Part shown: piece by piece, positions 27,619 through 36,048 of the stretch
How positions within the stretch are numbered: the stretch's first letter is position 1
How the letters are laid out: every line of letters begins with the position of its first letter
Source: Bradyrhizobium sp. B124
GTDB taxonomy: Bacteria; Pseudomonadota; Alphaproteobacteria; Rhizobiales; Xanthobacteraceae
Assembly: GCF_038967635.1 (NCBI RefSeq)
Contig: NZ_CP152413.1
Span: 6,638,001 to 6,702,000 of the forward strand
DNA: 64,000 bases
Direction of reading: 5' to 3'
Translations under genes and position numbers: made by a program
The notes under the pieces: generated by a model
Told to the model about the DNA's origin: nothing
Database searches by the model: none
What the model saw: the letters and a program-made list of their open reading frames with translations, nothing else

Positions 27619-28146
27619 ATGACATCGCAGCCGATTCGCTCTCCCGTCCGCATCATCGGTATCGATCCGGGTCTCCGCCGCACCGGCTGGGGCGTGATCG
27701 AGACCGAGGGCAACCGTCTGGTCTATGTCGCCTGCGGTTCGGTCGAGCCGCCGGACGATCTGCCGCTGGCGAGCCGGCTGCTTGCGATCCATGAGGGACT
27801 CGCCGCGGTGCTCGGCGACTACCGACCGGCGGAGGCCGCGGTCGAGCAGACCTTCGTCAACAAGGACGGCGTTGCCACGCTGAAACTCGGCCAGGCCCGC
27901 GGCGTCGCCATGCTGGCGCCCGCAATGTTCGGTATCTCGGTCGCCGAGTACGCGCCGAACCAGGTCAAGAAGACCGTGGTCGGCGCCGGACATGCCGAGA
28001 AGAACCAGATCCAGGTGATGCTGAAGATCCTGCTGCCGAAAGCCGAGCCGCCGTCCGCCGACGCCGCCGACGCGCTCGCGGTCGCGATCACCCACGCCCA
28101 TCACCGCCAGAGCACCGCGCTGCGCCTCAGGGTGGCGAACCTATGA
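27619..28146 (+). CDS. ruvC: Holliday junction resolvase RuvC
   Basis: 175 residues. The RNase-H-like fold starts with [18 protein letters not shown], which carries the first catalytic Asp (Asp15). Later acidic sites are in [12 protein letters not shown] and [16 protein letters not shown]. It cleaves Holliday junctions after RuvAB branch migration. The stop overlaps the ruvA start by 4 bp, giving the standard ruvC-ruvA-ruvB operon. Confidence 0.97.
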   Translation: MTSQPIRSPVRIIGIDPGLRRTGWGVIETEGNRLVYVACGSVEPPDDLPLASRLLAIHEGLAAVLGDYRPAEAAVEQTFVNKDGVATLKLGQARGVAMLAPAMFGISVAEYAPNQVKKTVVGAGHAEKNQIQVMLKILLPKAEPPSADAADALAVAITHAHHRQSTALRLRVANL

Positions 28147-28760
28147 TCGGCAAGCTCAAGGGCCTGATCGATTCCTATGGCGAGGATTACGTGATCCTCG
28201 ATGTCGGCGGCGTCGGTTATCAGGTGCATTGCGCGAGCCGCACGCTGCAGGCGCTGCCACAGCCGGGCGGCGCCGCCGTGCTCTCGATCGAGACCTATGT
28301 CCGCGAGGATCAAATAAAACTGTTCGGTTTCCGCTCGGATATCGAGCGCGAGTGGTTTCGCCTGTTGCAGACCGTGCAGGGCGTCGGCGCCAAGGTTGCG
28401 CTCGCGGTGCTCGGCACGTTGCCGCCGACCGATCTCGCCAATGCCATCGCGCTGCGCGACAAGGCGGCGGTGGCGCGCACGCCGGGCGTCGGACCCAAAG
28501 TGGCCGAGCGCATCGTCAGCGAATTGAAGGATAAGGCGCCGGGCTTTGCCGATGTCGATCCCGCGGTGGTGCAGCTCTCGGGCGCGATCGACAACAACCG
28601 TGCGCCGCGCCCGGTCACCGACGCGATCTCCGCGCTGGTCAATCTCGGCTACGGCCAGCCGCAGGCCGCCGCCGCGATCGCGGCCGCCTCGCGCAGCGCC
28701 GGTGAGAGCGCCGAGACTGCGCAGCTGATCCGGCTGGGGCTTAAGGAATTGTCGAAGTGA
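28143..28760 (+). CDS. ruvA: Holliday junction branch-migration protein RuvA
   Basis: 205 residues. The N-terminal OB-fold ([19 protein letters not shown]) is followed by two helix-hairpin-helix motifs ([18 protein letters not shown] and [20 protein letters not shown]). The C-terminal domain III (about 155-205) contacts RuvB. RuvA binds four-way junctions as a tetramer. It overlaps ruvC upstream and ruvB downstream, both by 4 bp. Confidence 0.97.
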   Translation: MIGKLKGLIDSYGEDYVILDVGGVGYQVHCASRTLQALPQPGGAAVLSIETYVREDQIKLFGFRSDIEREWFRLLQTVQGVGAKVALAVLGTLPPTDLANAIALRDKAAVARTPGVGPKVAERIVSELKDKAPGFADVDPAVVQLSGAIDNNRAPRPVTDAISALVNLGYGQPQAAAAIAAASRSAGESAETAQLIRLGLKELSK

Positions 28761-29806
28761 ACACTCCCTCGCGCATCGTCACGCCCGAACGCCGTTCCGA
28801 CGATGTCGGCGACACCGCGCTGCGTCCGCAGTCGCTGACGGAGTTCGTCGGCCAGGCCCAGGCGCGCAAGAATCTCTCGATCTTCATCGAAGCCGCCAAG
28901 AAGCGCGGCGAGGCGCTCGATCACGTGCTGTTCGTCGGTCCCCCGGGCCTCGGTAAGACCACGCTGGCGCAGATCGTCGCGCGCGAGCTCGGTGTCGGCT
29001 TCCGTGCCACCTCCGGCCCGGTCATCGCCAAGGCCGGCGACCTTGCGGCGCTGCTCACCAATCTGGAAGAGCGTGACGTGCTGTTCATCGACGAGATCCA
29101 TCGCCTGAGCCCGGCGGTCGAGGAAGTGCTCTATCCCGCGATGGAGGATTTCCAGCTCGATCTGATCATCGGCGAAGGCCCCGCGGCGCGCTCGGTGAAG
29201 ATCGAGCTGTCGAAATTCACTCTCGTCGGCGCGACGACGCGCGCGGGCCTGCTCACCAATCCGCTGCGCGATCGCTTCGGCATTCCGATCCGGCTCAATT
29301 TCTACACCGTGGAAGAGCTCGAGAAGATCGTCACCCGCGGCGCCCGCGTGCTGAACATCGGCATGAGCCCTGATGGCGCCAACGAGATCGCGCGCCGCGC
29401 CCGCGGCACGCCGCGCATCGCCGGCCGCCTCTTGCGCCGCGTGCGCGACTTTGCCTCCGCAGCGGATGCCGACGCCATCGATCGCGGCATCGCCGACCGT
29501 GCGCTGAGCGCGCTCGAGGTCGACAGCGCAGGCCTCGATGCGATGGACCGGCGCTATCTCACCACCATCGCCTTGAACTATGGCGGCGGTCCGGTCGGTG
29601 TCGAGACCATGGCGGCCGCGCTATCCGAGCCACGCGATGCGATCGAGGACATCATCGAGCCCTATCTGATCCAGTGCGGCTATTTGCAGCGCACCCCGCG
29701 CGGAAGACTGCTCACCTCACATGCCTTTCGCCATCTCGGTCTTGCCGAGCCGAACCGCGATCCCTCGCAGTTCGGCCTGTTCGGCGGCAATGGCGATGAA
29801 GACTGA
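28757..29806 (+). CDS. ruvB: Holliday junction branch-migration ATPase RuvB
   Basis: 349 residues. The AAA+ motor has Walker [19 protein letters not shown], Walker [11 protein letters not shown] and sensor/arginine regions ([18 protein letters not shown]). The C-terminal winged helix ends in [16 protein letters not shown]. RuvB drives branch migration with RuvA. The GTG start overlaps the ruvA stop by 4 bp. It is the last gene of the ruv operon here. Confidence 0.97.
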   Translation: MNTPSRIVTPERRSDDVGDTALRPQSLTEFVGQAQARKNLSIFIEAAKKRGEALDHVLFVGPPGLGKTTLAQIVARELGVGFRATSGPVIAKAGDLAALLTNLEERDVLFIDEIHRLSPAVEEVLYPAMEDFQLDLIIGEGPAARSVKIELSKFTLVGATTRAGLLTNPLRDRFGIPIRLNFYTVEELEKIVTRGARVLNIGMSPDGANEIARRARGTPRIAGRLLRRVRDFASAADADAIDRGIADRALSALEVDSAGLDAMDRRYLTTIALNYGGGPVGVETMAAALSEPRDAIEDIIEPYLIQCGYLQRTPRGRLLTSHAFRHLGLAEPNRDPSQFGLFGGNGDED

Positions 29807-29979
29807 GCCACCTCGCTCTCGAAGACGTGAACAGACGTGTTGACGCAGCGCATCGCGCTGCACGGTAACCTTGCCCGCTAACCATTGCGACGTCTCTGCA
29901 GGCCGTCTGCACAAACGCGGCCCAATTTCGCTCCAATCAAAGGGCCTATCATGGACCAGGCATCACCGATCAAGCGTCC

Positions 29980-30897
29980 ATGATTTCACGTCGACATTTT
30001 CTGCGCACCGCCGGCGGATTGACCGCTGCCACCGCTTCGACCGCGGCCTATGGCTTGAGCGAGCCGGTCGTCCGCCTCACGCTGACGCGCTACGATCTGT
30101 CGCCGCGGCAATGGCCTTCGGACTTTCCGCTCAAGATCGCCGCGATCGCCGACATTCACGCCTGCGATCCATGGATGTCGCTCGATCGCATCGCTGAGAT
30201 CGTCGAGCGGACCAACGCGCTGAACCCCGACATCATCGTGCTGCTCGGCGACTATGTCGCGGGGCTGCGCCACGTCACCCGCTTCATTCCGGCCTCGGAG
30301 TGGGCCGCGGTGCTGAAAGACCTGAAGGCGCCGCTCGGCGTCCATGCCGTGCTCGGCAACCACGATTACTGGGAAGACAAGACGGTACAGCGCCTGGGGC
30401 AGGGCACGCCCGTCGCGCGCCGTGCGCTGGAGCGCGCCGGCATCCCGGTCTACGAGAACGATGCGGTGCGGCTCACCAAGGATAACCGCCCGTTCTGGCT
30501 CGCCGGTCTCGGCGACCAGCTCGCCTATCTGCCGGCGCGGCGCTATCGCGAGGTCCGGCGCATCGGCGTCGACGATCTCAACGCGACGCTCGAAAAAGTC
30601 ACCGACGACGCGCCGGTGATCCTGCTCGCGCACGAGCCTGACGTCGCGCTCCGCATGCCCTCGCGCGTCGCGCTGCAGCTGTCCGGCCACACCCATGGCG
30701 GCCAGATCCGGCTGCTCGGCTGGTCGCCGGCGGTGCCGGTGAAGCGCGGCATGCGGCTCGCCTATGGTCATTTCAAGCTGAAATGCGACGTCGTCGTCTC
30801 CGGCGGCCTTGGCTGCAGCATCATGCCGTTCCGCCTCGGCGTGCCACCCGAGATCGTGCAGGTCACGCTCGGTGCAAAGGGGCCGGTGGTGTCCTGA
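29980..30897 (+). CDS. Tat-exported metallophosphoesterase (YkuE-like)
   Basis: 305 residues. A twin-arginine signal (SRRHFLRTAGGLTAATAS) directs export in folded form. The calcineurin-like domain has AAIADIHACDPWM, VLLGDYVAG, AVLGNHDYWEDK and LSGHTHGGQIRL, so all metal ligands are present. It resembles YkuE/YaeI-type phosphoesterases. It lies 170 bp after ruvB on the same strand and 70 bp before the YbgC-type gene, a place where many relatives have no gene. Confidence 0.88.
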   Translation: MISRRHFLRTAGGLTAATASTAAYGLSEPVVRLTLTRYDLSPRQWPSDFPLKIAAIADIHACDPWMSLDRIAEIVERTNALNPDIIVLLGDYVAGLRHVTRFIPASEWAAVLKDLKAPLGVHAVLGNHDYWEDKTVQRLGQGTPVARRALERAGIPVYENDAVRLTKDNRPFWLAGLGDQLAYLPARRYREVRRIGVDDLNATLEKVTDDAPVILLAHEPDVALRMPSRVALQLSGHTHGGQIRLLGWSPAVPVKRGMRLAYGHFKLKCDVVVSGGLGCSIMPFRLGVPPEIVQVTLGAKGPVVS

Positions 30898-30965
30898 TCG
30901 CGCTTGCGTGATCGGGCAATTTGCGCAAAACGATTGTTCTCACGAGGGCAATCGAGGGGCCGCAA

Positions 30966-31415
30966 TTGACCTTCCCCCATATCGACGGTGCGATCCGCGA
31001 TGGCCGACACCATATGCAGGTCCGTGTCTACTACGAAGACACCGATTTTTCCGGCATCGTCTACCACGCCAATTATTTGCGCTTCATGGAGCGCGGGCGC
31101 ACCAATCATCTCCGATTGATGGGCGCCGAGCAGAACGCGCTGTTCGAGGAGGCGCAGGAGGAGACCGGCGGCTTCGCCTTCGTGGTGCGCTCGATGACGC
31201 TGGACTTCCTCAAGCCCGCGCGGATGGACGACATGCTCGACGTCGTGACCTGGCCGATCGCGGTGAAGGGCGCCTCCATCATGCTCGCGCAGGAGGTCAG
31301 GCGCGGCGATGACGTGCTTGTGAAGGCGCAGGTGCGCGTCGCCTTCGTCAGTCAGGGCCGGGCACAGCCGATTCCGAAGTCCATCCGTGCGTTGATGAAA
31401 GCCGATCTGGCCTAG
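30966..31415 (+). CDS. ybgC: YbgC-type acyl-CoA thioesterase
   Basis: About 149 residues from a TTG at 30966 with GAGGGG eight bases upstream; a TTG at 30921 and an ATG at 31014 are alternative starts. The hotdog-fold signature VYYEDTDFSGIVYHANYLRF carries the catalytic Asp, and ERGRTNHLRLMG follows. In proteobacteria this thioesterase heads the tol-pal gene cluster. Here the next gene is an unrelated DUF1348 protein and no tolQ is seen on this side. Confidence 0.9.
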   Translation: MTFPHIDGAIRDGRHHMQVRVYYEDTDFSGIVYHANYLRFMERGRTNHLRLMGAEQNALFEEAQEETGGFAFVVRSMTLDFLKPARMDDMLDVVTWPIAVKGASIMLAQEVRRGDDVLVKAQVRVAFVSQGRAQPIPKSIRALMKADLA

Positions 31416-31501
31416 CTATCGGGCGATAGGAAACGCCCCATCGACTCTGCGCGGCGTGGCGATAGATTTGTGTGCGACCAACCAACCGCGAGGGATCGCC
31501 G

Positions 31502-31969
31502 ATGTCACGCCCGCCGCTGCCGCCCTTTACCCGCGAGACCGCCGCGCAGAAGGCGCGCATGGCGGAAGACGCCTGGAATTCGCGCGACCCGGTTCGGGTT
31601 GCCGGCGCCTATACCGAGGACAGCCGTTGGCGCAATCGCGCAGAGGTGTTTCAAGGCCGCGAGGCGATCGTGGCCTTCCTGACCCGCAAATGGGAAAAGG
31701 AGCGGGAGTATCGCCTGATCAAGGATCTCTGGGCGTTCGACGGCAACCGCATCGCGGTGCGCTTCCAGTATGAATGGCACGACGCCGGCGGCAACTGGTT
31801 TCGCTCCTACGGCAACGAGCAATGGGAGTTCGACGAGCACGGCCTGATGCGCCGGCGTGAGGCCTCGATCAACGACATCGCGATCGCAGAGAAGGACCGC
31901 CGTTTCCACTGGCCCGCGCCGGGCCCGCGTCCGGCCGACGTGCCGGGCCTGGGGCAGGAGCCGTTCTGA
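31502..31969 (+). CDS. DUF1348 (NTF2/SnoaL-fold) protein
   Basis: 155 residues. The sequence [33 protein letters not shown] and [23 protein letters not shown] fits DUF1348, a small alpha+beta-barrel family. The ATG at 31502 has GAGGG seven bases upstream. No catalytic role is established for the family. It stands alone, with repeats downstream. Confidence 0.88.
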   Translation: MSRPPLPPFTRETAAQKARMAEDAWNSRDPVRVAGAYTEDSRWRNRAEVFQGREAIVAFLTRKWEKEREYRLIKDLWAFDGNRIAVRFQYEWHDAGGNWFRSYGNEQWEFDEHGLMRRREASINDIAIAEKDRRFHWPAPGPRPADVPGLGQEPF

Positions 31970-31978
31970 TCCGCTCTT

Positions 31979-32104
31979 CGTAGGCCGGATGAGGCCAACG
32001 GGTCGCGCGAACGCGCGCCCGATGACAGGCTCCGCGAAATCCGGGCAGTCTCTCCTGTTGCGAGATCGATCCCGGATTGCGCTGCGCTCCATCCGGGCTA
32101 CGGG
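31979..32104. repeat. Dispersed palindromic repeat (family D)
   Basis: A copy of the family D inverted repeat starts TAGGCCGGATG and ends CATCCGGGCTACG, with a longer internal part containing the palindromic GGTCGCGCGAACGCGCGCC. It fills much of the gap between the DUF1348 gene and the secreted TolA-like gene. Confidence 0.75.
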
Positions 32105-32203
32105 TCGTTGTGGGGACTCATCGAAAACGTTTGCGCGTGTCGATGAGGGTTGGTTTATGCTGGTCGGCGATTGCAACCTCACCGCGTCCGCCGGATCCAC
32201 TAC

Positions 32204-32680
32204 ATGCCAATTGAACGTTCTGCCGCCTTTGCGCTCGCAGGCTTCCTCCTTGCGACTGCTCTCAATCTTGTCCAGCCCGCGGCTGCGCGGAGCAGCGCAG
32301 ACCATTCCGCAAAATGGGGGGCGCTGTTTCGGACTCAAGTCGCCAAGTGTTGGCGTAAACCTGCCCCCGTTGGGGACGAGGCAGCGAACATAAAGTTGGT
32401 TCTCGAGATTAAGCTGACGCGCGAGGGCTCGCTGGCGGAGCAACCGTCGGTGTCGTCGCAGAACAGTCCGGCCGTGTCAGACTACTCCCAGGCCTATCGC
32501 AAGAGCGCGCTGCAAGCGATCACGCTCTGCCAGCCATATTCCTTGCCGGCCGAATATTACGATGAATGGAAATACTTCATGCCGGTGTTTCTTGAGATGC
32601 CGTCCCCTCTCGGCGGGAAGGGGAAGCCTGCAGCCGGGGAGCTCGATAAGCGGAAGCTTTCGATTTGCCGAGGCTGCTGA
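32204..32680 (+). CDS. Secreted TolA C-terminal-like protein
   Basis: 158 residues from the ATG at 32204. A signal peptide of about 28 residues ends near AAARS. A compact domain follows with VAKCWRKPAP, IKLVLEIKLTREGSLAEQP and YRKSALQAITLCQPYSLP, the pattern of the TolA/TonB C-terminal fold (one Cys pair is likely). The last 20 or so residues (after FLEMPSPLGG) read into a palindromic repeat and look like an added tail. It carries no transmembrane anchor or long helix, so it is a free periplasmic domain rather than TolA. Function unknown. Confidence 0.65.
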   Translation: MPIERSAAFALAGFLLATALNLVQPAAARSSADHSAKWGALFRTQVAKCWRKPAPVGDEAANIKLVLEIKLTREGSLAEQPSVSSQNSPAVSDYSQAYRKSALQAITLCQPYSLPAEYYDEWKYFMPVFLEMPSPLGGKGKPAAGELDKRKLSICRGC

Positions 32681-32710
32681 CGTAACAGCAGGCAGCGCAT
32701 GCGGAAGCAG

Positions 32711-32757
32711 CCCCTCACCCCAACTCTCTCCCCGTGAAGAACGGGGGAGAGGGGGCG
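32711..32757. repeat. Dispersed palindromic repeat (family E)
   Basis: CCCCTCACCCCAACTCTCTC with a matching GGGGGAGAGGG forms an inverted repeat between convergent genes. Shorter relatives lie near 53763-53795, 57743-57785 and 57879-57905. It may serve as a two-way terminator. Confidence 0.7.
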
Positions 32758-32765
32758 CAGTGTCC

Positions 32766-33410
32766 TTACGCCGCTGCCTTGTGGCGCGCGATCTCGGCCT
32801 TGTAGAGCTCGAACTCCTCCGCGACTGCTTTCGCGACCGACGGCCGTGTCCTCAGCCGCTCGTAATACGCCTTCAGCGCCGGCCATTTCGCGAGCTCGAT
32901 CGGCGGGGTTGCCATGGTCCAGTTGATGACCGTGACGAGGTAGGCGTCGGCGACGCTGAAATGATCGAGCAAATACTCGCGGCCTTTCAGGTGATCCTCG
33001 ACATAGTCGAGCCGCGACACGTATTTCTCCAGCGCGTAGGACTTGGCTTCCGGCGGCGCCTTCTTGTCGAGCAGCGGCAGGAACAGGCCCTTGTGCAGCT
33101 CGGTGCCGATGAAGCACAGCCATTGATGCAGCTTTGACCGCTCGGCGTTCGACGCGGTGCCGATGCCGGCGCGCGGGAACTGGTCGGCGACATATTGCAG
33201 GATCGCCGCATTCTCGGTCAGCACCACGCCATCGTCGGTGCGCAGCGTCGGCACGAGGCCAAGCGGGTTGACCTTGTTGAAGTCGGTGCCGTCGCTGCGG
33301 ACCTGCTTGGTCTTCGGGTCGACCTCGAGATAGTTGGCCGGCTGGCCCGCTTCATAGAGCGCGACGCGGGTCGCCATCGAGCAGGCGAGCGGCGAGAAAT
33401 AAAGGTCCAT
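32766..33410 (-). CDS. Glutathione S-transferase family protein
   Basis: 214 residues. The N-terminal thioredoxin-like domain starts MDLYFSPLACSMATRVALYE, with Ser11/Cys10 in the beta-class GST active-site place, and has VPTLRTDDGVVLTENAAIL, where the ENAAI stretch binds glutathione. The C-terminal helical domain has FSVADAYLVTVINW, with the N-capping motif of GSTs. The ATG at 33410 is chosen; the open frame upstream covers the divergent promoter. It is divergent from a TetR gene that probably controls it. Confidence 0.9.
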   Translation of the reverse strand: MDLYFSPLACSMATRVALYEAGQPANYLEVDPKTKQVRSDGTDFNKVNPLGLVPTLRTDDGVVLTENAAILQYVADQFPRAGIGTASNAERSKLHQWLCFIGTELHKGLFLPLLDKKAPPEAKSYALEKYVSRLDYVEDHLKGREYLLDHFSVADAYLVTVINWTMATPPIELAKWPALKAYYERLRTRPSVAKAVAEEFELYKAEIARHKAAA

Positions 33411-33457
33411 GGTGTCTCCTTGGGGCGGTCTGGCGCGGGTGTCCCGGCCGTTGTTGA

Positions 33458-33520
33458 TTTTTGTACTGTCTTGGATAATATTGGTGCGGTCAAGGAATTT
33501 GATGCGAAATGGTACAAAAA
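33458..33520. promoter_or_regulatory. Inverted repeat flanking the GST/TetR promoters
   Basis: TTTTTGTAC (33458-33466) and GTACAAAAA (33512-33520) are perfect inverted 9-bp arms 45 bp apart. The right arm lies within the first codons of the TetR gene. Placement in the GST/TetR divergent region suggests paired operator half-sites, but the spacing is long for one TetR dimer. Confidence 0.45.
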
Positions 33521-34168
33521 AATAAGAGGCCGCCATCTGCTGCCAAAATCGAGGCGCCTGTCGCACCGAAGCGGCGCGGGCGGCCGCGCGCCTATGAGCC
33601 CGAGGTCGCGCTCGGCAAGGCGCTCGATCTGTTCCGCCGTGACGGCTTTGCCGCGACCTCGCTCGACGATCTGAGTGCTGCGACCGGCATGAACCGGCCG
33701 AGCCTCTATGGCGCGTTCGGCGACAAGCGCGAGCTCTACATCAAGAGCTACCAGCGCTATCGCGACGACGCGCGCGCGGCGATGGCCGACATCTTCCGCG
33801 CCGACGCGCCGCTGCGCGAGCGGCTCGAGCGCATCTATCGGATCGCGCTCGACATCTATATCTCCGGCGAGTCCGGCCCGCGCGGCTGCTTCACCGTGAT
33901 GACCGCAGCGTCCGAGGCGGTGTCGGATCCTGGTATCCGCACCATGGTGGTGGAGGGGCTGACCGAGCTCGACAAGGCGTTCGGCATCTGCTTCCGCCAT
34001 GCCAAGGAGCGCGGCGAACTGCCTGAGGGCGCCGATCCGGCGGCACTGGCGCATCTTGCCTCAGCCACCATCCACACCATCGCGATCCGTGCCCGCGCCC
34101 GCGTGCCGCGCAAGGAGCTCGAGGCGATCGTGAAGGGCGCCCTCGACGTGCTGTGCGCGGCCAAATAG
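33509..34168 (+). CDS. TetR/AcrR family transcriptional regulator
   Basis: 219 residues. A basic N-terminal tail (RRGRPRAY) leads into the helix-turn-helix (about 35-75) with TSLDDLSAATGMNRPSLYG and GDKRELY. The C-terminal domain is of the type often found in regulators of redox or detoxification genes. It diverges from the GST gene across about 98 bp and is its likely regulator. The start ATG lies inside one arm of an inverted repeat, which allows autoregulation. Confidence 0.9.
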   Translation: MVQKNKRPPSAAKIEAPVAPKRRGRPRAYEPEVALGKALDLFRRDGFAATSLDDLSAATGMNRPSLYGAFGDKRELYIKSYQRYRDDARAAMADIFRADAPLRERLERIYRIALDIYISGESGPRGCFTVMTAASEAVSDPGIRTMVVEGLTELDKAFGICFRHAKERGELPEGADPAALAHLASATIHTIAIRARARVPRKELEAIVKGALDVLCAAK

Positions 34169-34259
34169 AGGCGACGAAATTTCTTCGGCAGCAAATGTCG
34201 GGCGCTGTTTTTCCCGCCCGTCTTCCGTAAGGTCCCTCAACCTACGGAAGTGGAATATC

Positions 34260-34910
34260 ATGGGAAAAGTCAGGACTTCGGCGTTCTCGGTCTCGATCGA
34301 CGGATTTGGCGCCGCGCCACGGCAGAGCCTCGAAAATCCATTCGGCGAAGGTGGCATGGCGCTGCCCGGCTGGTTCCTCCAGACGCGGACGTTCCGCCAG
34401 ACCTTCGGCCAGGACGGCGGCAGCACCGGGCTCGATGACGAGATCGCGCGCAAAGCGATGGAAAATATCGGTGCCTGGATTCTGGGCCGCAACATGTTCG
34501 GCCCGATCCGCGGGCCGTGGCCGGATCATGCCTGGAAGGGCTGGTGGGGCGCCAATCCGCCGTATCACACGCCGGTGTTCGTGCTGACCCATCACGCGCG
34601 GCCTGACATCGAAATGGAAGGCGGCACCACGTTTCATTTCGTGACCGACGGCATTCACGCCGCGCTCGAGCGGGCGCGCGCCGTTGCGGGGGACAAGGAC
34701 ATCCGGGTCGGCGGCGGCGTGTCGCTGGTGCGCCAATTCCTTCAGGCACGCCTGCTCGACGAGGTGCAACTGGCGCTGTCGCCGGTGCTGCTCGGGGCCG
34801 GCGAGAATCTGTTCGCTGGCATTGATCTGCCCGCGCTCGGCTATGCCGTCGTCTCGCATGTCGCGAGCCCGAACGCCACGCACGTCACCTTCGCGCGCAC
34901 GACATCCTGA
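34260..34910 (+). CDS. RibD C-terminal / dihydrofolate reductase-like protein
   Basis: 216 residues of the RibD-C/DHFR-like superfamily. Features are the start SAFSVSIDGFGAAP, ENIGAWILGRNMFGPIRGPW, PVFVLTHHARPDIEMEGG with the nucleotide-binding region, GVSLVRQFLQARLLDEVQL and SPVLLGAGENLF. These proteins reduce pterin- or flavin-like substrates with NADPH in some cases, but most are uncharacterised. It has a second relative in the window at 53925. Confidence 0.88.
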   Translation: MGKVRTSAFSVSIDGFGAAPRQSLENPFGEGGMALPGWFLQTRTFRQTFGQDGGSTGLDDEIARKAMENIGAWILGRNMFGPIRGPWPDHAWKGWWGANPPYHTPVFVLTHHARPDIEMEGGTTFHFVTDGIHAALERARAVAGDKDIRVGGGVSLVRQFLQARLLDEVQLALSPVLLGAGENLFAGIDLPALGYAVVSHVASPNATHVTFARTTS

Positions 34911-34945
34911 ACGGTTCACGCCCGCGTCAGCGGCCAAATTGGCCG

Positions 34946-34986
34946 TTGACGCGACCGCCGTTCGGTCGTATTTAACCCATAGGTTA
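34946..34986 (+). promoter_or_regulatory. Promoter and operator of the ArsR-SRPBCC operon
   Basis: TTGACG (34946-34951), a 17-bp spacer and TATTTA (34969-34974) form a good sigma-70-type promoter. The palindrome TAACC-CATA-GGTTA (34973-34986) overlaps the -10 and the expected start site, where an ArsR repressor would block initiation. A second perfect palindrome, CGGCCAAATTGGCCG (34931-34945), lies just before the -35. Confidence 0.65.
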
Positions 34987-35007
34987 TTTAACCGATGAGC
35001 TAAGTGC

Positions 35008-35412
35008 ATGCCGCTCGACCCCCTCACTTCGACCTTCGCGGCGCTGGCCGATCCGACCCGGCGCGCGATCCTGGCGCGGCTCGCGCTCGGTGAGACCTCG
35101 GTGATGGAACTGGCAAAGCCGTTCGACATGAGCCTGCCGGCGATCTCCAAGCACCTGAAGGTGCTGGAGCATGCCGGGTTGATCTCGCGCGGGCGCGAGG
35201 CGCAGTGGCGGCCGTGCCGCATCGCGCCTGCTTCGTTCAAGCAGGTCGATGGCTGGCTCGGGAATTTCCGCCGCTTCTGGGACGAGAGCTTCAATCGCCT
35301 CGACGGCCTGCTCGAGGAGATGAAGGCGGAGGAGGCCGCAAAGGCCCCGCCGCACACCACCCGTAAAGTCAGAGTAAAGAAGGAGAAGCAACGTGGACGC
35401 ACGCGTGGATAA
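35008..35412 (+). CDS. ArsR-family transcriptional regulator
   Basis: 134 residues. The winged helix-turn-helix covers about 10-85: TFAALADPTRRAILARL, SVMELAKPFDMSLPAISKHL and VLEHAGLISRGREAQWR. The metal-site cysteines of ArsR/SmtB are absent, as in the subgroup paired with SRPBCC/AHSA1 proteins. The C-terminus is Lys-rich. Its stop lies 20 bp inside the next gene, so the two are coupled. A palindrome at the promoter suggests autorepression. Confidence 0.93.
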   Translation: MPLDPLTSTFAALADPTRRAILARLALGETSVMELAKPFDMSLPAISKHLKVLEHAGLISRGREAQWRPCRIAPASFKQVDGWLGNFRRFWDESFNRLDGLLEEMKAEEAAKAPPHTTRKVRVKKEKQRGRTRG

Positions 35413-35884
35413 GACGCTGAGGATCACCACCCCGTCGGATTTCGAGTTCGCCATGACGCGCCAGTTCGACGCGCCGCGGCGGTTCGTGTTCGACGCCATG
35501 ACGAAGCCCGAATACGTCGTGCGTTGGCTCGGCTGCGAGCAACTCGCAATGCCGGTGTGCGAGATCGACCTGCGCGTCGGCGGCGCCTATCGGTTCGTGT
35601 TCCGGTCGTCCGACGGCGTCGAGCACATCCTCACCGGCACCTATCGCGAAGTGGTGCGCCCGGAGCGGCTGGCGTTCGGCGAAACCTTCTCGATGCCCGG
35701 CTTCACCAGCGACGAATATCTCGTCATCTCGACCTTCGTCGAGGAAGGCGGAACGACCACGCTGACCACCACCATCCGCCATCCCACCAAGGAGGCGCGT
35801 GACGGTCATCTCAATTCCGGCATCGACAAGGGCGTCGAGCCCGCCTACGACCGGCTCGCGGAGATTGTTGCCGAGATGGGCTGA
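35393..35884 (+). CDS. SRPBCC (AHSA1-like) protein
   Basis: 163 residues of the START/Bet v1-like superfamily: FEFAMTRQFDAPRRFVFDAM, YVVRWLGCEQLAMPVCEIDL and GGAYRFVFRSSDGVEH are the usual AHSA1 strands. The start is GTG at 35393 with AAGGAGAAG upstream, overlapping the ArsR gene by 20 bp. ArsR-AHSA1 pairs are widespread, and the SRPBCC protein is thought to bind a hydrophobic ligand; which one is unknown. Confidence 0.92.
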   Translation: MDARVDKTLRITTPSDFEFAMTRQFDAPRRFVFDAMTKPEYVVRWLGCEQLAMPVCEIDLRVGGAYRFVFRSSDGVEHILTGTYREVVRPERLAFGETFSMPGFTSDEYLVISTFVEEGGTTTLTTTIRHPTKEARDGHLNSGIDKGVEPAYDRLAEIVAEMG

Positions 35885-35900
35885 GGCTGCGGCCTCTCCA

Positions 35901-36046
35901 CTTGTCGTCCCGGCCGAGTGCGCGCTTGCGCACGGAGCCGGGACCCATAACCACAGGACATCGTTGTTGTGCAGGATGGTTCCCCGCGCGTGCCCTGGTG
36001 AGGGGCCGCGGAGTATGGGTCCCGGCCTTCGCCGGGACGACACCGA
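35901..36046. repeat. Dispersed palindromic repeats (family A)
   Basis: Two inverted units, GTCCCGGCCGAG...GAGCCGGGAC and GGTCCCGGCCTTCGCCGGGA, lie between the convergent SRPBCC and GhrA-like genes. They belong to the same family as positions 1-214. Confidence 0.75.
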
Positions 36047-36048
36047 AT

